64,000 nt of DNA from Euglena gracilis (GCA_039621445.1 CP154955.1:43051540-43115539); one strand, 5' to 3'. Positions 1 through 9,351 are shown, counted from the stretch's first letter. Translations and numbers: made by a program. Notes: generated by a model not told the origin, from the sequence alone.

Positions 1-78
1 ATTGTCTCTTTTTTCGGAATGCTTTTATCTTTTTTTCAATCTCCATATCAAGAACTGCTTCTTAAACGCAGACTCTGA

Positions 79-110
79 CCTGAGTCTGCGTTTCGAAACG
101 CAGACTCAGG
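79..110. repeat. Perfect 32-bp palindrome
   Basis: The sequence is its own reverse complement, centred on TTTCGAAA, with CAGACTCAGG as the outer arm. Related half-sites (CAGACTC, TTTCGAAAC) recur to about position 165, so positions 60-165 can fold on themselves. No gene is seen here. Confidence 0.85.
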
Positions 111-171
111 CCGAATAACAGACTCAGCGTTTCGAAACAGAGACTCAGGCCAGAGTCTGCGAATAGGTTTT

Positions 172-410
172 AACTGATGGGTAACATGGCTTCAGAAGTG
201 TGGAATCTACCCAATTTCGACCAGCCGCCAATTTGGGCCCAAAGACCCCCAAAACTGCGAACCGGCTTCCCAGGCACAGGTTTCACGCCCGAACCGGCGT
301 CTGGGACACAGTTCTCGATATAGAAAAGGTGTTTTTTTGGCCTTTTTGGGGGAAAATGGGTTGCCCCCCCCACAGGGGGTGGGTGGGTGGGGGGACCCCC
401 CCCCGGTCTT
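172..410. other. No gene seen; truncated miniature-element end
   Basis: No supported coding frame. The segment from about 330 to 410 has the G/C-run texture and the CTTAAAAA end typical of the CAGGG-ended miniature elements found intact further on, so it may be one truncated end of such an element. Confidence 0.4.
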
Positions 411-462
411 AAAAACGTGTTCAGCCCGCCAAATGCCTGCCCTGAAATTCGTGGTCATGAAC

Positions 463-590
463 ACGTTTTCAGTGAAGGCATCTGTGTTCAGGCACGTTTT
501 CAATGAGGGCATTTGTGGCAATGACACGTTTTCAGTGAAGGCATCTGTGTTCAGGCACGTTTTCAGTGAGGGCATCTGTGGCAACCCCCA
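463..590. repeat. 32-bp tandem repeat array, copy A
   Basis: Units read roughly CACGTTTTCAGTGAAGGCAT followed by CTGTGTTCAGG or TTGTGGCAATGA and are directly adjacent. On the other strand they match the TGCCGTCACTGAAAACGTG units around copy B. The arrays sit at the element ends and could be recombinase or transposase binding sites. Confidence 0.75.
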
Positions 591-747
591 GCAAGAAACG
601 AAAATCGCTATCATGAAAAATCGGCGTGCAGTTGAGAGGCCGGGTGGTCCTCAACGGGTGAGGCGGGTCGGGGGAACTCTACAACACAAGAAGACGACAA
701 CAAGAAGGCCAGGTTGCCTTGGCACAACGACAGGGAAGGGGCGAAAA

Positions 748-1478
748 TCACAGCACACGACAGGCTTTACACAAAAAAGAGCCATACTTTGGTGGCCGCC
801 GCAAATCTTGGCAATGAAAATGATATGCCAAACCGCCGGCGCCACAGACAACTTTGTTCAGCTCCACACAATTTGGATTTTTGGGAATGGAAACACCACA
901 AAAACCACATTTCTCCTGTTTTATAGGCAGTCGGGACACAGAACGAGGGACAGGGGGTTGGTCAGGGGAGGGGACGGAGCTGCTGACCGCAGGAGCGGAA
1001 CGTTGCTCGGCGGTGGGAAACAAAGACGGAACATTGTTTTGCGGAATACCCGAGCGACGGCATTCACGTATGTCTGAAAAGAGGTTGCCGGACGATTCCC
1101 CGAAACGAACAAAGTTCCCGACTGCTGCTCACGTTGAGCCACACATTGTTCAATGACACTCGCCTCATCGAACAACAGGCTGGGTTCCAGCTCCCATCCC
1201 GTCCAGGCAACAAAGAAAGCATCCAGCTCAGGATAAGAGGCTTGCCGATGTTGACACAGTTTGGCGAACTCCAAACAGTTGGCAACAGCAGCAAGCTCTG
1301 CACCCAGGGTGCCGGACTTTTTCTTTGTACTGCCCTGTGCCAGCAAGGTGCCATGAAGGGGGTCAACCTTCGGCTTCTTGGCATCTTGCTGGTATACCGC
1401 GAGAGCAGCCAGGAACAGTTCCGTCCCAGGGGGTGGTGGCAAAAGACCATTCACAAAGTTTGCCGTGCGTTTGGCCAT
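748..1478 (-). pseudogene. Recombinase-N-terminus-like ORF plus PHD finger (copy A, degraded)
   Basis: The frame starting at 1,478 gives about 150 residues nearly identical to copy B (start MAKRTANF) and ends at 921. The downstream PHD frame ends at 748. The segment that in copy B reads LQPEELDQLL, resembling the start of a tyrosine-recombinase catalytic domain, is missing, and the junction to the PHD part lies at a different place. The PHD finger is also damaged: the second Cys pair reads CGAG instead of CDAC, losing one zinc ligand. The homology of the N-terminal region to recombinase core-binding domains is a weak inference from its helical pattern (SFQTYVNAVARAF). Probably not functional. 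Confidence 0.55.
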
Positions 1479-1539
1479 ATTGGCAGGGCGGAGGAAAAAA
1501 GGAAAAAAAGAAAAAAGGGGGGGGGTGACACGTTTTCAA

Positions 1540-1658
1540 ACAAATTGTGGCTGAGCCCAGATTTCAGCCTGAAAACGTGTTCAGCCAGGGGGCCCCCGAA
1601 GGGGGCCCCCTGGCTGAGCACGTGTTCAGGCTGAAATCTGGGCTCAGCCACAATTTGT
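1540..1658. repeat. 119-bp near-perfect palindrome at element end
   Basis: Arms begin ACAAATTGTGGCTGAGCCC and meet at GGGGGCCCCCGAAGGGGGCC. Only a few mismatches separate the arms. The same palindrome occurs at 15,059-15,170 next to copy B, so it is part of the element terminus. Confidence 0.85.
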
Positions 1659-1789
1659 GTATAAAAAGAAAACCCTCCTTGACCAAGCTGTTTTCCCCTT
1701 GAAAATGGCCATTCGTGGCCCACCTTCAGCGCCGAGGGATTGCTGTAGTACTGCCCCCCCCCCCCCAATCCTGGGGCCCCCGGCGGCCG

Positions 1790-2090
1790 GGTTTACTACA
1801 AAAAAGGGGTGGCGGACTCCGGCTCTGTCCAAAACCCGGCGAAGGACGGAACCGGCGTCCGGAACGCCGGGTTTTGGACAGAACCGGCGTCCGCCACCCC
1901 TTGTTTAAACCGGCGTTTTAGAGACGCCGGGTTCAGGACAGAACCGGCGTCCCCACCCTTCGGTCAAAGGACACTCCCAGGACCAATCCCAGACCACTTA
2001 TCTGCAATGTCACGCCACTTTGCATTTCACCAAATTCCGGCGATCGCGAGGGTATTTCTGGCTGTGTCAATCGTCCTGGTACAAAGTCAC
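1790..2090. repeat. Repeat X, copy 1, first part
   Basis: This is the inverse of about 7,590-7,888. It carries several CCGGCGTCC / GGACGCCGG arms and ends exactly at the CAAAGTCAC duplicated by the 2,091-4,673 insertion. The copy continues at 4,683. Confidence 0.8.
2082..2090. repeat. 9-bp target-site duplication, left
   Basis: CAAAGTCAC, repeated exactly at 4,674-4,682 on the other side of the inserted element. The related uninterrupted target around 4,960 reads CCAAGTTAC in the same setting. Confidence 0.85.
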
Positions 2091-2659
2091 GGCTCCGTGC
2101 GGAATTCCGGTGGTCGCCATCGTGGAGGTCGGGCCGACCATGGTCGGCCCGACCTGTGGAGGTTGTCGACCGACCTGTGGAGGTCGGCCCGACCAGGTCG
2201 GGCCGACCACCATTTTTTTGCACTACCCCCCCCCCTTTTGCATTTTTAAGCCCCCCCCCCTGGTCGGTGGGTGGTCGGTGGCTGGTCGGTGGGCATAAAA
2301 ATGGTCTGTGAAGGCCCCAAATCACCCGGAAATGCACTTATGGCCAGTTCTCCCCCCCCAGGACCATGTCCTGGGGGGGTCCTGGGGGGGGGTCTGGGGG
2401 GGTCCTGGGGGAGTCCTTCGGAGGGTGCGGGGGGGGGGGGTGCTGGGGGGGGGTCCTTGGTGGGTCCCGCATTTTTTGGCAGAAATTTTGCAGCACAAGT
2501 TCAGGTTATTCTAAAGTGGGTACCGCCCCCCGGTGGGTCCTGGGGGGGTCGTAGGGGGAAACTGGCCATGACTCTCACGAGAGGCAGAAAACTCCCCCCT
2601 CCATCCGATCCGAAGTTTTCTTTCAGGGGGGGGTTTAAAAGTTGGCAGTTGACTCAGTA

Positions 2660-2880
2660 GCACAGAGTGGGTAGTTCGCCGACTAGTCGGCCAACTGCCC
2701 CCCCCCCCCCTTCTCACCGACTAGCTGCCGACTAGTCCAACCGACCAATTGGCGTCGTCGGTCGGCCAACCAATTGGCTAGTCAGCCGACTAGTCGGCCG
2801 ACTAGCCAGCCCCCCCTTCCAGCCTGCCACCAAACAGTTGAAGGGTCGACCGACCAGCTGAAGGGTCGGTGACTGATGCG
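2660..2880. repeat. GACTAGTCGG palindrome cluster
   Basis: Many overlapping inverted motifs such as GCCGACTAGTCGGC and CCAATTGG occupy this stretch inside the MULE-like element. The same words (GTCGGTAGCTAGT) recur at 3,265-3,285 and 3,442-3,460. No coding. Confidence 0.6.
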
Positions 2881-2912
2881 TGAAAAAGTGGTGCCTGCAG
2901 GGGACCAGCTAC

Positions 2913-3026
2913 CCCAAAGAGGCGCCCAACTAGGGTTAATACACATTGGGGGACCCTCGCTCGGCGCTTTCGGCGCCTCGCTCGGGTCCCCCAATGTTTT
3001 TAACCCTAGTTGGGCGCCTCTTTGGG
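2913..3026. repeat. 114-bp hairpin
   Basis: The arms CCCAAAGAGGCGCCCAACTA and its complement enclose a second stem ATTGGGGGACC / GGTCCCCCAAT with CGCTCGGCGCTTTCGGCGCC at the centre. The structure is nearly perfect and non-coding. Confidence 0.8.
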
Positions 3027-3148
3027 TTCGCTGGGTCCCCTACAGACACCAATTTAACGACGTTGAGGGGATGGGATGGGACAGTTAGGGATGGAAACTT
3101 GACCCTAACCTTACTCTTTTAAATAACGTCATCAATTTTTCAAGTTCT

Positions 3149-3485
3149 CAATTGCAGCGGCCTTTGGCCGCTGCGCGGGCTTCGGCCTTCGGCCGATGCA
3201 CGGCCTTCGGCCAGGCGGGGCGCATGGCGGTAGATTGGCAGGGGGGGGGGGGGAGGTCGGTCGACTAATGGTCGGTAGCTAGTTGGCGAGACGGGGTGGG
3301 GGGGTATTGGGTAGTTGGCCGACTGGTTGGTCTGAATTGCAGCGGCCTTCGGCCGTTGCGGCGGCCCTTGGCCGCTGCGCGGCCTTCGACCAGGAGGCCT
3401 TCGTGGCGCATGGCAGGTGGGGGGGGGAGTCGGCCAACTAATGGTCGGTAGCTAGTCGGCGAGACGGGGTGGGGGGGTATTGGGT
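3149..3485. repeat. Direct duplication of about 150 bp rich in CGGCCTTCGGCCG
   Basis: Positions 3,149-3,320 and 3,335-3,485 share ATTGCAGCGGCC, GCGCATGGC, GTCGGTAGCTAGT and GACGGGGTGGGGGGGTATTG in the same order. The second copy is interrupted at GGTATTGGGT by the small element at 3,486, while the first continues uninterrupted into AGTTGGCCGAC. Confidence 0.75.
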
Positions 3486-3799
3486 GGCTCCCGGATCTGG
3501 CCTGGGGGGGGGGGTGGTTGTGGGCAGACCCTAGGGTCTGCCCACGGTCGCCAAAGGTCGCTATGGGTATTTCCTACTCAGTCTTTTTTGCATTGTAGCG
3601 GCGTAGGCAACTGTTCCAGGGCCCTAAAAAAAAAAATCCCTTGTGTGTGCAACACCTTTTGTGTGTATGTTGCGCTAATTTGCCGTGGAGCGCATTTTTT
3701 GACATCGACCCACCCACGACCTTTGGCGACCATGGCGACCTTTGGCGACCCTAGGGTCTGCCCAAACCCCCCCCCCCCCCCAGGCCAAATCTACCCCCC
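3486..3799. mobile_element. 314-bp miniature TIR element with 10-bp duplication
   Basis: Flanked by the exact repeat GGTATTGGGT at 3,476-3,485 and 3,800-3,809. Inverted ends share GATYTGGCCTGGGGGG, and further in TGGGCAGACCCTAGGGTCTG palindromes and CGCCAAAGGTCG. The uninterrupted host sequence is visible in the first direct-repeat copy near 3,308. No ORF, so it is non-autonomous. Confidence 0.75.
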
Positions 3800-4384
3800 G
3801 GTATTGGGTAGTCTGACTACCCACTCTAATGTACTAACGGGTCAGTACCGCCGACATTTAAGTCCCCCTGATGAAAATCCCATGCAAACAAGTCGGTGGC
3901 TGGTCGGTGGTTATAAACATGGTCTGTGGCGGGCCCAAATCACCCGGAAATGGTGCGGATGGGTCCAAATAAGTGTCTTACACCTAAATAAACAGCCCCA
4001 GATGGAAATCTTTGGTCGGTGGGGGGTCGGTGGACCCTTGATGGGGGCCCGGAGGGGAAAAAAAAACAATGATGAAACAGGGATTACATGAAAATCCTTT
4101 AGAAATGCAAGCATTCTGCATCACGAGAGGCAGGAAACTCCTCCCTCCACCCCCATCCGAACGTCAAATAACAAAATCCCTTCTGAGTTGGCAACATGCT
4201 CGGGGGAGAAGTTGTTTTTGTGGCTCACTTTTTCATAGGCGGGGGGGCTCCGCCCCCCCCCCCGCACCCCCCCCCTCACATAACAAAATCCCCTCTGTGT
4301 TGGCAACATACTTGGAGGGCTAAATCCTTTTTGTGCAAAATTTTGCAATTATATTTAAAATCCGATGGGGAGTGGTGTTCTTTT

Positions 4385-4560
4385 GCCAAAAGTGGCCCAA
4401 AATGGGCATTTCCCCCCCAAGTTTTTGCATATTAACCCCCGATTGGGGGGTTCTGGAGCCATTTAAGTGGGTTTTGACTGGTTTTGGGGTGATTTGGACA
4501 AAAACATTTTCGGGGGGGGGGGGGGTTAAATTTCCAGAAGGGGGGGGGGTAGTGCAAAAA
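4385..4560 (+). repeat. Subterminal repeat R3, copy 1
   Basis: Contains AAATGGGCATTTCCCCCCAA, ACCCCCGATTGGGGGGTTCT and TTTAAGTGGGTTTTGACTGG. It lies just inside the right end of the MULE-like element. Copies lie at 6,070-6,260 (same orientation) and 8,650-8,815 (inverted). Confidence 0.75.
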
Positions 4561-4673
4561 AATGGTGGTCGGGCCGAACAGGTCGGCCCGACCTCCACAG
4601 GTCGATATGGTCGGGCCGACCATTGGTCGGGCCGACCTCCACAGCGACCACCACCGGAAATCCGCTCGGGGCC

Positions 4674-4682
4674 CAAAGTCAC
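4674..4682. repeat. 9-bp target-site duplication, right
   Basis: CAAAGTCAC, identical to 2,082-2,090. Confidence 0.85.
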
Positions 4683-5042
4683 CCCTCAATCGAAAGCTCT
4701 TTTCATCAGACGACTGGCGATCACCACCAAATTCAGCCACGCCGCCTGGAGCTCTTACTTTCTGTCACTGGGAAATCCTAATTTCACAACTCTGGTACCC
4801 CCCAGGACCCCTCAGGTGGTTGATTCGAAGAGAAAAAACGTTTCTGTAAGGTTTATTCAGCGTCTTAATCCCAAAATCACTGAAAATCACCACAAATTTC
4901 GACTCAGATTCTGGCCGATCCGACGATCGCGAGCGTATCTCGGGCTGCGTGCAACGTTAGGGTACCAAGTTACCCCTCGATCGAAAGCAATTTTCAACAG
5001 ACGACCAGCGGTGGTCATCAGATCTTTCCACGCTGCACGGTA
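4683..5042. repeat. Repeat X, copy 1, second part
   Basis: Inverse of about 7,205-7,565. It holds CCCCTCGATCGAAAGC twice, GATCCGACGATCGCGAGCGT and GATCTTTCCACGC. It ends at the TA where the next element is inserted. Confidence 0.8.
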
Positions 5043-5457
5043 AACCCCCCCCCAAATATAAACCCCCCCCAAATACAAACCCCCCCCCAAATATAAAACC
5101 CCCCCTGAGGACCTTGAAATCCCGCCCAAATATAAACCCCCCCCTCCGGCGCAAAGCGCCGGAAGGAAAATTTTTCGACAAAATATCTCCCGAAATTGTC
5201 ATTTTTGGCAGATTTGGGATCAATTTTTACCAAAAACATGTGAAAATTGCTCCTTCGCCCGAAAAATGAAGTTTTTGGACCCCCAAGGGTGGGCGTATTT
5301 GTTATTTTGGACCAAAAAAGTGTCTACTGGAGCCCACCGGGAAGTTGATTTTTGCGACCGAATATAAAACCCCCCCCAAATATAAAACCCCCCCTCGGGG
5401 TCTTGAAATTTCCGCCCAATTATAAAACCGGGGGGGTTTTATATTTGGGGGGGGGGT
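5043..5457. mobile_element. 415-bp miniature TIR element at a TA site
   Basis: The ends read AACCCCCCCCCAAATATAAA and, inverted, ACCCCCCCCCCAAATATAA. A TA flanks each side (5,041-5,042 and 5,458-5,459), and the uninterrupted copy of repeat X has a single TA at 7,205-7,206. The AAATATAA-AACCCCCCC motif recurs inside. A TA duplication is typical of Tc1/mariner-type movement, but no transposase is present. Confidence 0.75.
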
Positions 5458-5643
5458 TACTCTGTTTCCAAATCTGGGCCAATTTTCACCAAATTTGGAT
5501 ATCCACCCCAGTGGTCCCCAAATGGCAAAATTCATTGTCCTAGATGGTTGAAACAGTCATACCAGCACCTTAGGGCCACTTTTGGGCACTTTTGGTGACA
5601 TTTTTAGGAATGAAAACCGGACGCCGGGCTTTGGACAAAACCG
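5458..5643. repeat. Repeat X, copy 1, third part
   Basis: Inverse of about 7,028-7,206. It includes CAAAATTCATTGTCCTA, CATACCAGCACCTTAGGG and GTGACATTTTTAGGAATG, ending in a GGACGCCGGGCTTTGG arm. Confidence 0.8.
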
Positions 5644-5734
5644 GCGTTCCTGACGCCGGGTTTTAAGACAGAACCGGCGTCCGCAAAACCCGTGGGGGGG
5701 GGACGCCGGTTCTGTCCTGAACCCGGCGTCTCAA

Positions 5735-5832
5735 ACGCCGGTTTAGGGTTTGGCTTAGGGTTAGGGTTCGGGTTATGTTCAAGGTTAGGGTTAGGTTTAG
5801 GGTTTCGGGTTAGGGTTGGGGTCAGGGATTTT
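5735..5832 (+). repeat. Degenerate telomere-like TTAGGG/TTTAGGG tract
   Basis: About a dozen imperfect units (TTTAGGG, TTAGGG, TTCGGG). It is internal and degenerate, so not a chromosome end. Similar tracts occur at 8,840-8,895 and 9,298-9,350. Confidence 0.7.
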
Positions 5833-5880
5833 TTTAAGTTTGGACCCCCGGGGGGGGGGAGGGGGAGGGAGGCTTCGGGT
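5810..5880 (+). mobile_element. Truncated CAGGG-ended miniature element
   Basis: Starts CAGGGATTTTTTTAAGTTTG, like the intact copy at 6,348, but runs after its G tract into unrelated sequence with no second end. It is a one-ended remnant. Confidence 0.55.
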
Positions 5881-5980
5881 TAGACGACCAAGGGCGCCGA
5901 AGGCGCCCTCCGACAATGGGTGTCTGATTGCGCATGCACACAAAACGGTCCGGCAGCAAAGGAATTTTGTTACCCCCCCC
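5881..5980 (+). repeat. Repeat unit AGACGACCAAGGGCGCC, copy 1
   Basis: AGACGACCAAGGGCGCCGAA followed by GGTGTCTGATTGCGCATGCA and ACAAAACGGTCCGGCAG. Near-identical copies lie at 9,352-9,440 and, shorter, 9,491-9,556. The first two each follow a telomere-like tract. Confidence 0.75.
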
Positions 5981-6069
5981 CCCAATTGAACCCCCCCCTA
6001 ATTGACCAAACGCCCCCCCCTTTGAAAAAAATTTTCAACCCCCCCCCAATTGACTGCCCGGGAAGCACC

Positions 6070-6340
6070 CCCTGTGCTTTTCCCAAAGGTGGCCAAAAAT
6101 GGGCATTTTCCCCCCAAGTTTTGGCATATTCACCCCCGATTGGGGAGTTCTGGAGCCATTTAAGTGGGTTTTGACTGGTTTTGGGGTGATTTGGACATAA
6201 GTTTTTTTCAGGGGGGGGCTTAAATTTCCAAAAAGGGGGGGGGGGGGGTAGTGCGGAATATTGTGGGTCGGCCCGACCTGGTCGGCCCGACCCACACAGG
6301 TCGGTAAGCCACCCACACAGGTCGGGCCGACCACAGGTCG
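6070..6340 (+). repeat. R3 copy 2 plus GTCGGGCC end block
   Basis: Same R3 sequence as 4,385-4,560, followed by GTCGGCCCGACC palindromes as at the end of the 2,091-4,673 element. This appears to be the end of a second MULE-like copy, here interrupted by the miniature element at 6,348. Confidence 0.65.
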
Positions 6341-6347
6341 GCCCGAC

Positions 6348-6650
6348 CAGGGATTTTTTTAAGTTTGGCCCCCCGGGGGGGGGGGAGGGGGGTGGGTAGG
6401 GTGGGTGGGTCCGCCGAACCCCCCCCCCCCCCCGGGGGGGGGGGGGTCCCCCCCGGAGGGGGGTGGGATATACTTTTCGGCGCCGCAGGCGCCGAAAAAA
6501 TTCTATTTTTAGCACTTTTCGCGATTTTTCGGCCATTTTTTGTGGGTCCCCCGGACCCCCCTCCCCCCCCCCCGGGGGGGCCCCCCCCCCGGGGGGGGTG
6601 GGTGGGGGGGGCCCCCCCCTCCCCCCCCCCCGGTCTTAAAAAAACCCCTG
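6348..6650. mobile_element. hAT-like miniature element 1 (303 bp)
   Basis: Ends CAGGGATTTTTTTAAG and, inverted, CAGGGGTTTTTTTAAG. An exact 8-bp duplication GGCCCGAC lies at 6,340-6,347 and 6,651-6,658. The centre has the stem-loop TTTTCGGCGCCGCAGGCGCC followed by an A tract, between long G and C runs. CAGGG ends with an 8-bp duplication are the signature of hAT elements. It has no gene of its own. Confidence 0.8.
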
Positions 6651-6690
6651 GGCCCGACCCGCAATTTGGTCACCCGCGATTTTCCGCACT

Positions 6691-7025
6691 ATCCGGAATA
6701 GCTTGGTGTCATAGCACTTTTTACAAAGAACTTCCCAAAAAAGTGCTCAAAAATCGAACGTTTTTTGGGACGTTTTCCAAAATCACTTTTTGGCAAATGT
6801 GCCACAAACTTGCCCGAGGGTTGGGTATGAGAATAACTCGGGGGGGGGGGCTGGGCCCCCCCCCCCGAAGCTTCCCCCCCCCCGTACTGTTCCCATTGGG
6901 CTGTAAAGGGTCCCGGGGACGGGAATACCATGCCCCCCACCTTTGCTGTCCCCCCCTTACTGTTCCCATTGGGGGGAGGGGACAGTACAGTGTCATGGCA
7001 CTTTTTGTAAAGGATTCTTGGAACA
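6691..7025. other. No gene; short related ends only
   Basis: Non-coding. GGTGTCATAGCACTTTTTAC near 6,707 and AGTGTCATGGCACTTTTTGT near 6,990 are similar direct copies, and GTACTGTTCCCATTGGG occurs twice. This may be another small element, but I see no clear boundaries. Confidence 0.4.
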
Positions 7026-7888
7026 CTGTCCAAAGCCCGGCGTCCGATTTTCATTCCTAAAAATGTCACCAAAAGTGCCCAAAAGTGGCCCTAAGGTGCT
7101 GGTATGACTGTTTTAACCATGTAGGACAATGAATTTTGCCATTTGGCGACCACTGCGGTCGATGTCCAAATTTGGTGAAAATTGGCCCAGATTTCGATAT
7201 AGAGTACCGTGCGGCGTGGAAAGATCTGATGAGCACCGCTGGTCGTCTGTTGAAAAGAGCTTTCGATCGAGGGGTAATTTGGTACCCTAACGTTGCACGC
7301 AGCCCGAGATACGCTCGCGATCGTCGGATCGGCCAGAATCTGAGTCGAAATTTGTCGCAATTTTCAGTGATTTTTTGGTTTAAGATGCTTAATAAACCTT
7401 ACAGAAACGTTTTTCCTCTTCGAATCAACGACCTGAGGGCCTTGGGGGGGCACCAAAGTTGTGAAATTAGGATTCCCCACTGACAGAAAATAAGAGCTCC
7501 AGGCGACGTGGCTGAATTTGGTGGTGACTGCCAGTCGTCTGATGAAAAGAGCTTTCGATCGAGGGTTGATGTAGTACCTGGACGATTGACACAGCCAGAA
7601 ATACCCTCGCGATCGCCGGAATTTGGTGAAGTGCAAAGTGGTGTGACATTGCAGATAAGTGGTCGTAGATTGGTCCTGGGAGTGTCCTTTGGCCGAAGGG
7701 TGGGGACGCCGGTTCTGTCCTGAGCCCGGCGTCTCTAAAACGCCGGCTTAAACAAGAGGTCTCGGACGCCGGTTCTGTCCAAAGCCCGGCGTTCCAAACG
7801 CCGGTTCCGTCCTTCGGACGGAACCGGCGTTTGGAACGCCGGGCTTTGGACAGAACCGGCGTCCGAGACCTCTTTTTTGTAGTAGTGG
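7026..7888. repeat. Repeat X, copy 2 (uninterrupted, 863 bp)
   Basis: This copy aligns, inverted, to 1,790-2,090, 4,683-5,042 and 5,458-5,643 in order, so it shows the state before the two insertions there. It ends in a large hairpin at 7,754-7,874 and carries GATCGAGGGG and GATCGTCGGATCGGCC motifs. No frame or catalytic motif suggests a protein. It may itself be a non-autonomous element. Confidence 0.8.
7754..7874. repeat. Perfect hairpin, 59-bp arms, 3-nt loop
   Basis: The left arm starts AAGAGGTCTCGGACGCCGGT and is matched exactly by 7,816-7,874 around the loop TTC. It forms the outer end of repeat X copy 2. The corresponding part of copy 1 (near 1,830-1,900) has diverged. Confidence 0.85.
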
Positions 7889-7974
7889 AGGTGCACTTTT
7901 CAAGCATGTAAACCAAAAAGGCTTCATTTTGGCATTTTAGGTGGTCTTTTGGGTCTAACTTGGTTGGTTGGTTC

Positions 7975-8480
7975 ATGGCCCATGGGAACAGTAAGGGGGG
8001 GGGGAACAGTAAGGGGGGGGGGCGAGCGCCCCCCCCCCTACCGTTTCCCTGGAGCCCAAAGGGGGCCACAGGGCGGGGACAGTGACCCCCCCCCCAGTCG
8101 TATGACCGGGTTCCTGCAACCTGTGACCTGGGGGGGGGGGGTCATAACAACCCCATAACCTGCAACCTGTGACCGGGGGGTGGTCAAAATAAGGGGGCGG
8201 TCGTAGGTAAAGTGGTGTTAAATTTTTCGCAACCTGCCACCTGTGACCGGGGGGGGGGGGGCATAACACCCCCTGACCTGCAAGCTGTGACCGGGGGGTG
8301 GTCGTACCACCCCCCCCCTTATTGTCCCATCGACCTCAGGGGGTACCAAAGGAATTTGATTGGCCAGGCCAAAAAAAACCCCCGTCGGCCGGGGCCCAGG
8401 GACAATAAGGGGGGGGACAATAAGGGGGGGGGGGGTAAATGAGGGGGGGTCATACGACTAGGGGGGGGGGGGGGTAAGGG
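7975..8480. repeat. G/C-run tandem motif block
   Basis: CCTGCAACCTGTGACC followed by a G run recurs near 8,113, 8,158, 8,228 and 8,277 (last as CAAGCTGTGACC), with AACAGTAAGGGGGG and GACAATAAGGGGGG units around. No coding frame is credible here because reading frames are produced by the homopolymers. Confidence 0.55.
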
Positions 8481-8607
8481 GGGGGGCATGGTAGGTGCCA
8501 TTTTTTGGCCCCTGCTGGGATGTGGAAACCCTCCATGTGTGGGTCGCGGGGGGAACGCCCACACAGACAAGTACCGGCACTGTCTACCCCCGGGGGCGGC
8601 CCCGGTC

Positions 8608-8815
8608 GGAAAATCGCGGGTGACCAAATTGCGGGTCGGTAGGAAACGCAATTATCCGCACTACCCCCCCCCCTTCTGGAGGTTTAAGCCCCCCCCCTGG
8701 AAAAAACCCCAAAACCAGTCAAAACCCACTTAAATGGGTCCAAAACCCCCCAATCGGGGGTGAATATGCAAAAACTTGGGGGGAAAATGCCCATTTTGGG
8801 CCACTTTTGGGAAAA
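8608..8815 (-). repeat. Inverted copy of 6,651-6,690 and R3 copy 3
   Basis: Positions 8,608-8,640 complement ACCCGCAATTTGGTCACCCG at 6,657, and 8,650-8,815 is R3 inverted. Together with 6,070-6,690 this may mark two ends of one MULE-like element, but the boundaries are not resolved. Confidence 0.55.
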
Positions 8816-8839
8816 ACATTGTCTTTGCATATACCTACA

Positions 8840-8895
8840 AACTGGGTCAGGGTCAGGGTTGGGGTTAGGGTTTAGGTTAGGGTTCGGATTAGGGT
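8840..8895 (+). repeat. Telomere-like tract 2
   Basis: Imperfect GGGTTAGGGTTTAGGTTAGG units. The tract is interrupted by the element at 8,896, with ATTAGGGT duplicated, and resumes at 9,298. Confidence 0.65.
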
Positions 8896-9297
8896 CAGGG
8901 TTCGATATAAGGAGGGCGTAGATGGTTTAGGTGGGGGGGTGTCCCCCCCCACCCCCCCCCCTCCTGGCCCGCAGGGGGGGTCCGGACCACCCCCCCCACC
9001 TGCAAGGGGGGTCCGGACCGACCCTGGGGGGCAAAAATTGACCCCCCCCCCAAAAAGGGTCAATTTTTTCCTCCGGCGCTTCGCGCCGAAAATTTTTTTG
9101 CATTTTTGGCACATTTTTGCCCAAAAAGTGCCCAAAATGGCACTTTTGGTCGTTTTGGGGGGTCAAAAATTTTCGGCCACCCTGACCGCACACCTGTTTA
9201 GGTGGGGGGGGGGTGTCCCCCCCCACCCCCCCCCCCCTCCTGGCCCGCAGGGGGGGGTCCGGACCACCCCCCCCACCTGTCCTTATATCGAACCCTG
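8896..9297. mobile_element. hAT-like miniature element 2 (402 bp)
   Basis: Perfect 17-bp inverted ends CAGGGTTCGATATAAGG, flanked by a perfect 8-bp duplication ATTAGGGT (8,888-8,895 and 9,298-9,305). The interior has two direct copies of a TTTAGGTGGGGGG / CCTCCTGGCCCGCAGGGG block and a CGGCGCTTCGCGCCG stem-loop. No ORF. It sits inside a telomere-like tract. Confidence 0.85.
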
Positions 9298-9351
9298 ATT
9301 AGGGTTTGGTACAGGGTCAGGGTTAGGGTTTCGGGTTAGGGTTCAGGTTAG

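Larger units (their letters stand above)
411..1674 (-). mobile_element. PHD-finger / recombinase-like element, copy A
   Basis: This copy matches the element at 15,056-16,743 in inverse orientation. Both have one end with GCTGAACACGTTTTT followed inward by a conserved block, then a 32-bp tandem array, a coding region, and a large palindrome at the other end starting CACAAATTGTGG. Copy A has no recognisable catalytic domain and carries a different internal deletion from copy B, so it is a non-autonomous derivative. Its autonomous relative is not in the window. The absence of a target duplication, shown for copy B, would suit a tyrosine recombinase (Crypton-like), but that class assignment is inference. 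Confidence 0.6.
2091..4673. mobile_element. MULE-like TIR element, non-autonomous, 2.58 kb
   Basis: The left end reads GGCTCCGTGCGGAATTCCGG and the inverted right end GGCCCCGAGCGGATTTCCGG. Inside these ends come GTCGGGCCGACC palindromes and a shared subterminal stretch (ATTTTTTTGCACTACC plus C runs), so the inverted ends run near 190 bp. A perfect 9-bp duplication flanks it, and it interrupts repeat X, of which an uninterrupted copy lies at 7,026-7,888. A 9-bp duplication with long inverted ends is typical of Mutator-like elements. No transposase frame is visible, so it would depend on a relative. Confidence 0.8.

Noticed and set aside
337-1077. Plus-strand 246-codon frame opposite the PHD element
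   Set aside because: It is antisense to the frame conserved between copies A and B and crosses homopolymers and the tandem array.
5735-5832. True telomere
   Set aside because: Tract is short, degenerate and internal, with mobile elements on both sides.
6365-7060. 231-codon Gly/Pro-rich plus-strand frame
   Set aside because: It runs through a miniature element whose G and C runs give open Gly/Pro frames in several phases; no motif.
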